A program made the translations under genes and the position numbers. Shown piece after piece: positions 58,407-64,000 of a DNA stretch of 64,000 nt. A model generated the notes under the pieces. It saw only the letters and a program-made list of their open reading frames with translations. It did not search any database and was not told where the DNA came from. This DNA comes from Agapanthus africanus. Taxonomy: Eukaryota > Streptophyta > Magnoliopsida > Asparagales > Amaryllidaceae. Every line of letters begins with the position of its first letter. The first letter of the stretch is position 1. The stretch spans positions 451,585,096-451,649,095 of the forward strand of contig JASDDO010000026.1 of the NCBI GenBank assembly GCA_030015575.1. The letters run 5' to 3'.

Positions 58407-60427
58407 CTAACTAAACTTAAACTAGCTTGGTAGTGAAGTGTAACGAAGTTCGGAACCGAAAAAAATCCAAAAACCAAACTTTTGCAAAACCCTAGTTTCT
58501 GTTAAAATTTTTTATGGTCAAAACAAGATTTGTTATACACCTAAATTCGGCTCAGGGTTTTGTGTGAACACCCAAGAAAAACGATCCCCTAATTCATTAA
58601 AACCGCCGCGGATCCGCGGCCTCACCTATTCTTAGCGCCGCGGATCCGCCGCCGTTTGGAGTCTTCTGGTGATCGGGTTTCGTGCAGTGTGCCTCTGTGT
58701 TGGTTTTGGGATTTTTAAAATATGTTATATGTGCCCAGATTTTCCAGAACTGAAATTTACTTTTGGGGTCCTATAATTCCGTATTTTTTTCCGAACTTCA
58801 CTGCGCTTTGACTATGATGGTTATATCTGTGATGTTTGCATGTATTGAACGTCGGCTAATCGCTATAAGTCGATTAGTCGGGGTTATACATCTCTGTGAT
58901 CTGTGTTTGATATTGGAATGTGGATATGAATGTGTTGGACTGTCGCGGGTGAATAGCCGGAGTGGATGTGAGATGAGCTTTTGTTTTTCTTTCATTCATT
59001 TGTAAATGTAAATTGATGTAATAATACTTTTTGTATGGCCGCACAACCGGGTCGGGGTTGTAGCCGTCATTGTATAATTCTTTTTACTGTTTTTGCTCCT
59101 AGGATAGACCCATGGAGGGGTGCACAAACTACCGGGTACTTGGCGGGTAGTTTGCCGCACCCGTAGGGGTCTTGGGTGGGGTATTTGCTATTCACCGCGA
59201 CCGTGTAATCCGCTTTTCGTTGCAGGCTCGAACGGATTGCGGATTGCTAGTATATCCAATGTATTCATCTGCGATCTGTAATGTCTATCATTGCTTTATA
59301 TTTAGGCGTTGCTTATGTTTTACAGCCGCGCTAGCCCAGCCCCCGCTCTGTCGTTAGTTAAGTAACCTAACGGGTGATGATGGGACCCCGTGGCGAATGC
59401 GAATGGCATAAGCGTACGTCATATTTTGGTTGTTTTCTGCAATGGTAGGATTAAATGATGGGACGCATTAAAAGAACTAATGCAAGAATATCACGCATTA
59501 AAAGAACTAATGCAAGATAATAAACCAAGCTAAAGTCGTTGGAACACTTTCGAAAAACCACTCGGTTCTTTTCAAAACTAACTTTTAAATGCGGAGCTTG
59601 AGCCACTCCTTCTAAAAGCTATCTCATTCCATCGATTATATCAAGTTCACTACGTTCACGGTTTCGCCAAAACCATTCGTAGCCCTCCATCATTTCAGTT
59701 AAATATACGGTAGTATTCAAGGTATGTATTTTGACCTCACGCCAAGGCATAGTGATTGGTAGCTGCCGGATATTTATCTGTTGCATAGATAGAATGCGTT
59801 GGTTTGAGACAGTCGTACTGCCATTTTGGCCTACGTCAAGGGTAGGTACGGGTGGGTTCAAATTAACCAGGATAATGATGGGAAGAACTTGACATGTGAC
59901 TTATGACATTTTGACCTCACGCCAAGGTCATAAGAGCATGGGGCAAAAATCCACATCGGGAGTTTCACAAGTACTGAAACTTGCTAGATTTGCATACCAT
60001 TTGGAGTGTGATGATTCTGGTAGGATTCCTTCAGTTTCGTCACGCGATGATATTTGGATCCCGATCCTACTGTGAGTATATGCTACTCTTCGGGTAATTT
60101 CTCACTAAACGATCAATGCTATAAACCTAGTAGGTGCCTAGAAAGGTGTTAGCGGGGCTACGCCCCCAGGGAAAAGAGGTTCTTAAATTAAGGAACTTCG
60201 CGAAAGCGTTGGAAAACCTCCCTCGAAGTACCGACACTGGCCTGGCTGAACGGTTAAGCAAGTATTGTGCGGTGGGATTGATCCCGGCTAATTCTTCCTT
60301 TATGGTTTGAGGAGGGATTCGAGAGACAGTGGGAGCCATCCTGTTTAGACAAATTAAAAACCATTCTAAACTTGCAAGAGCATCGTGCTAAGCGTTTCTT
60401 CTCTCCCCCTGCAGCGACCAAATCGAA
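58407..60427 (+). other. Leader of Copia F
   Basis: 2 kb of untranslated leader. Conserved with element D are an 83-bp block (59,328-59,410), a stem-loop CTACG...GGTTT-CGCC-AAAACC...CGTAG (59,650-59,681) and three TTGACCTCACGCCAAGG/TTGGCCTACGTCAAG motifs (59,731-59,746, 59,826-59,840, 59,911-59,927). A 30-bp-period direct repeat (59,463 and 59,493) is private to F. BARE relatives carry dimerisation, packaging and splice signals in their leaders; which of these the motifs represent is unknown. Small open frames are not conserved. Confidence 0.7.
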
Positions 60428-63400
60428 ATGACTGGACTTAAGTTACTTCTAGATAAAAACATACTGACAGGGCCAAACTACAAAGATTGGCTCAGGAATG
60501 TCAAAATGGCAATCACTTACGACAAGCTGGGGTATCTTCTTACCACCAAAGCTCCCCCCGTCCCAGGTCCCACCTCCAGCGTCGCGGATAAGGAAATCCG
60601 TAAGACTTGGGAGATTGATTGCGCGAAGGCCAGGTGCCTCGTGCTTGCCTCTATGGACAACGATCACCAGAGGAGGCACGAGAATATGGACTTGGAGTCC
60701 ATATTTCTCCATACAAAAGAACTGTATGGAGAGCAGTCTCGTATCGCAAGATACGAAGTGTCGAAGAAGTTATTTTCGACAAAGTTGGCCGTCGGATCAT
60801 CGGTAGCGGACCACGTGCTTAAGATGATTGGCTACACTGAGGAGCTCGAGGAACTTGGGACCACGTTGGACAGTGAACTCTATACGGATTTAATTCTCCA
60901 GTCCCTTCCATCCACTTACGCCCAGTTTATACTGAACTTCAACTTACAAGAAAAGGAAGTTGAACTTTCAGAACTCCTCAACATGCTGAGGAGCGCAGAG
61001 GGCACCCTACAGAAGGGTAGGGAAACACCCGCTTTGTTTGTAGGAGGATCTTCTTCCTCTAGGTCCAAGGCGAAAGCCAAGGGAAAGAGGAAGAAAGCCC
61101 CCTCCAAACCAAGAGGCGGTGTTAGTAAAGTGGGTACGAAGGGAAAGGAAAAGCCAACAAAGATTGCGGGGAAGCTTGTTGGTAAAGAGGAATGCTTCTA
61201 TTGTCACAAGAGTGGACACTGGAAGAAAGATTGCAGGGCTTGGAAAGCCAGGACACAGGAACTGAAGCAGGTTGCGGCTTCAGCTTCAGGTGTGTATGTT
61301 ATTGAAAACTGTCTTTCTATAAACTCTACTTCCTGGGTATTGGATACCGGATCAGGATCTCATATCTGTAATTCTTTGCAGGCGTTGAGAAACCGTAGGT
61401 TTTTGAAGGCAGGTGACATGACCCTCAGAGTTGCGAACGGAGCTAGCATGGATGCTAAAGCCGTGGGGGACTATCACCTGGGAATGTCAGATGGGCATGT
61501 TTTGGTTTTGCGTAATTGCTTTTTTGTATCCAACGCAACTTGTAATATCATTTCTGTATCTTTGGCTTCTAAAGAAGGTTATGAATTTGCGTTTGTAAGT
61601 AATGTTGTAAACATTCACCTTAATCAAGTTCTGATTGGGTCAGGTACATTGAGCAATGGTATATACGTATTGAACCAACCACAGATTTTTAATGTCCAGA
61701 ATACACACAAAAGAAAGTCTCTGGAAATCAATCAGACTTTCTTATGGCATTATAGACTGGGTCACATCAATGAGAGAAGGTTGACTAAGTTACATACAGA
61801 AGGGTATTTGGATCCGTTCGAATATCAATCGTATGCCACTTGTCAATCCTGTCTCAAAGGAAAGATGACAAAGACTCCGTTCACTGGACACGGAGTAAGA
61901 GCAAGCGAGCTCTTGGGACTCGTACACAGCGACGTGTGCGGTCCAATGTCTACACATGCGCGAAGCGGTTATTCTTACTTCATTACTTTTACGGATGACT
62001 TTTCAAGGTACGGTTATATCTTCTTAATGAAACATAAGTCCGAAGCCTTTGAAAAGTTCCAGGAATATAAGAATGAAGTTGAAAAACAAACCGGCAAAAG
62101 TATCAAGATTCTAAGATCGGATCGAGGTGGAGAATACTTAAGTGCCGAGTTTCTGAATTACTTAAAAGAGAATGGGATTCTCTCTCAGCTTACTCCTCCA
62201 TACACTCCGCAACATAACGGTGTATCGGAGAGACGGAACCGGACCCTATTGGGTATGGTACGGTCCATGATGAGTAACGCTGAGTTACCGCGATCATTCT
62301 GGGGGTATGCGCTAGAAACAGCTGCATACCTTTTGAACCGAGTTCCTACTAAGACTGTGCCTACCACACCATATGAGTTATGGAGTGGGAAGAAACCCTA
62401 TCTTCAGTACCTTAAGATTTGGGGATGTCCAGCTTATGTCAAAAAGCAGCATACGGACAAGCTCGAGCCACGCTCAGTACTGTGCAAGTTTGTGGGATAC
62501 CCAAAAAACTCCAGGGGGTATCTTTTCTATTACGCAGAGGAACAAAAAGTCCTTGTTTCTCGTAATGCCCATTTTCTGGAACATCAGTTCTTGGAAAAAG
62601 AAGTAAGTGGGAGCGCAATAGAACTGGAAGAAATTCCAGAACCTCAGACTATTACTGAAAGCTTAGTGGAACCAGAGGGTTCGAAAGAACAGGACATTCC
62701 TACGCCGCTCCGCAGGAGTAGTAGGCAGTCTCATCCGCCCGAGAGATACTACGGTTTTCTCATAGACGGGGATAGAGTGGATTGCATCATAGATTATGAT
62801 CAGCCTACTAGCTTCCAGCAGGCCGTTCAGAGCATTGACTCGGTAAAATGGCTGGATGCAATGCGGACCGAAATGGAGTCCATGTACACCAACAAAGTAT
62901 GGACGTTGGACATTGCTCCAGACGGGGTAAAACCCGTAGGATGCAAGTGGATCTTCAAAAGGAAGATTGGTGTAGATGGACAGGTTGAGACCTATAAAGC
63001 TAGACTTGTAGCAAAGGGTTTTCGTCAAAGACCTGGTTTGGACTATGACGAGACCTTTTCTCCAGTGGCTATGCTGAAATCCATTCGGATCCTTCTTGCC
63101 ATTGCTGCCTTCCACGATTATGAGATTTGGCAGATGGACGTAAAAACCGCTTTTCTAAATGGAAATTTAGAGGAGTGTGTCTATATGGATCAGCCAGAGG
63201 GTTTCATTCAGAGTGGGAGCAGCGGAAAGGTGTGCAAGTTGCTTAAGTCCATCTATGGACTAAAGCAGGCATCGCGGAGTTGGAACATCTGTTTTGATGA
63301 GACGGTCAAGGAATTTGGCTTTATCAAAAATCCAGATGAACCATGCATCTATAGTAGATTTGTAGCGAGAACTGTAGTATTCCTCGTTTTATACGTGGAT

Positions 63401-64000
63401 GACATTCTCTTAATAGGAAATGACATTCCTATGCTACAATCTGTCAAGGGGTTCTTGTCACACAGGTTCTCCATGAAAGACCTGGGTGATGCCTCATACA
63501 TCCTGGGGATCCGGATCCATCGTGATAGATCCAAGAGGATATTAGGACTTTCACAGTCCAGGTACATCGACACCGTACTGAAAAGATTCAGTATGGAAGA
63601 TTCTAAGCGCGGTAACCTACCGGCTTGTCACGGGATCACCCTCTCTAAAGAGATGTCTCCCAAGACTGATTTGGAGAGGGATCGCATGTCTATTATACCC
63701 TACGCTTCTGCGGTAGGCTCTATAATGTATGCGATGTTGTGTACCAGACCGGATGTAGCTTATGAACTGAGTGTAGTAAGCCGGTATCAGTCAAACCCTT
63801 AGGAGAAACACTGGATAGCAGTAAAGAACATTCTCAAGTACCTGAGAAGGACTAAGGAGATGTTCTTGGTGTATGGCGGAAAAGACCTCCAGATCGAGGC
63901 CTTTGCTGACTCCAGCTTCCAGAGTGACAAGGATGATTCCAAGTCCATGTCGGGTTTTGTCTTTACCCTCAATGGAGGGGCGGTGTGTTGGAAGAGTTCC
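60428..64000 (+). CDS. Copia F gag-pol polyprotein region (partial, runs off window)
   Basis: Starts at the ATG at 60,428 (MTGLKLLLDKNILTGPNYKDW, typical Copia gag). Gag spans residues about 1-250, with a CCHC zinc knuckle at 256-269. Aspartic protease has DTG at 306-308. The integrase zinc-binding region has HYRLGH at 441-446 and CQSC at 472-475. The integrase triad is D502, D565 and E601 (DD35E). An acidic/proline linker lies at about 725-770. Reverse transcriptase spans about 805-1,050, with WQMDVKTAFLNG at 901-912 and YVDD at 989-992. RNase H begins near the window edge (DSSFQSDKDDSKS). Gag would build the particle; the enzymes copy and insert the element. Nearly whole, about one break. 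Confidence 0.92.

Larger units (their letters stand above)
56307..64000 (+). mobile_element. Copia element F (Angela/BARE-like), nearly whole, runs off the window
   Basis: 5' LTR 56,307-58,393, primer site 58,395-58,406, leader to 60,427, then a long gag-pol region continuing past 64,000. The LTR start (TGTTAGTG...ATGCCCTAGAGG), tRNA-iMet primer and domain order gag-protease-integrase-RT-RNase H fix it as Ty1/Copia; LTR resemblance to BARE-1/Angela is from memory. About one break is visible. The youngest insertion in the right block, lying inside LTR E. The 3' LTR is not in view, so its age cannot be estimated here. Confidence 0.92.

Noticed and set aside
1-64000. Host protein-coding, rRNA or tRNA genes
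   Set aside because: Nearly every part can be assigned to an LTR element or its repeat-rich tail. The tRNA-like matches are only the short primer sites complementary to tRNA 3' ends.

Overview
The window is a nest of plant LTR retrotransposons. I recognise no host gene, rRNA, tRNA or CRISPR array. The lineages present (Ty1/Copia Angela/BARE type, Ty3/Gypsy Athila and Tat, and a large non-autonomous LARD-like family with Tekay/Del-like ends) together point to a flowering plant with a large, repeat-rich genome. The species cannot be told from the sequence.

Left block (1-34,096). The outermost layer is an old Copia element, D (21,286-34,096; its 5' part lies left of the window). A second old Copia element, B, appears to sit in D's leader; its right end is the LTR at 19,175-21,285. 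B in turn holds a sibling element, A (1-4,770), and a young, almost complete Athila element (5,223-17,545; LTRs 1,841 and 1,609 bp; TSD ATTGG). D also carries two solo LTRs: a Copia one (25,255-27,208, TSD GGTTT) and a 4.6-kb LARD-family one (28,318-32,947, TSD CTTCC).

Middle block (34,097-54,302). This is a minus-strand Tat-lineage Gypsy element. Its RNase H and integrase remnants lie at 52,799-54,302. The rest is a long non-coding tail built from at least six tandem-repeat families with unit lengths of about 27, 48, 59, 64, 77 and 121 bp. The tail is split by a solo Copia LTR (38,207-40,244) and by a complete, young LARD (41,387-51,536; two 3,247-bp LTRs about 99% identical by eye; no pol).

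Right block (54,303-64,000). A reverse-strand Copia LTR (E) is interrupted by a forward, nearly whole Angela/BARE-type element F (56,307 to beyond the window), with LTR, tRNA-iMet primer site, 2-kb leader and a gag-pol region that runs off the edge.

The elements act only as selfish DNA. Gag would form the particle, protease/RT/RNase H/integrase would copy and insert the DNA, and LTRs supply promoter and polyadenylation signals. The most interesting observations are in non-coding sequence: a two-hairpin module at a fixed distance (about 1,157 bp) into five Copia LTR copies, whose stems keep pairing while their sequence changes; a block of short GTGC...GCAC inverted repeats in the LARD; conserved leader elements; clustered W-box motifs; and the multi-family repeat tail of the Tat element.
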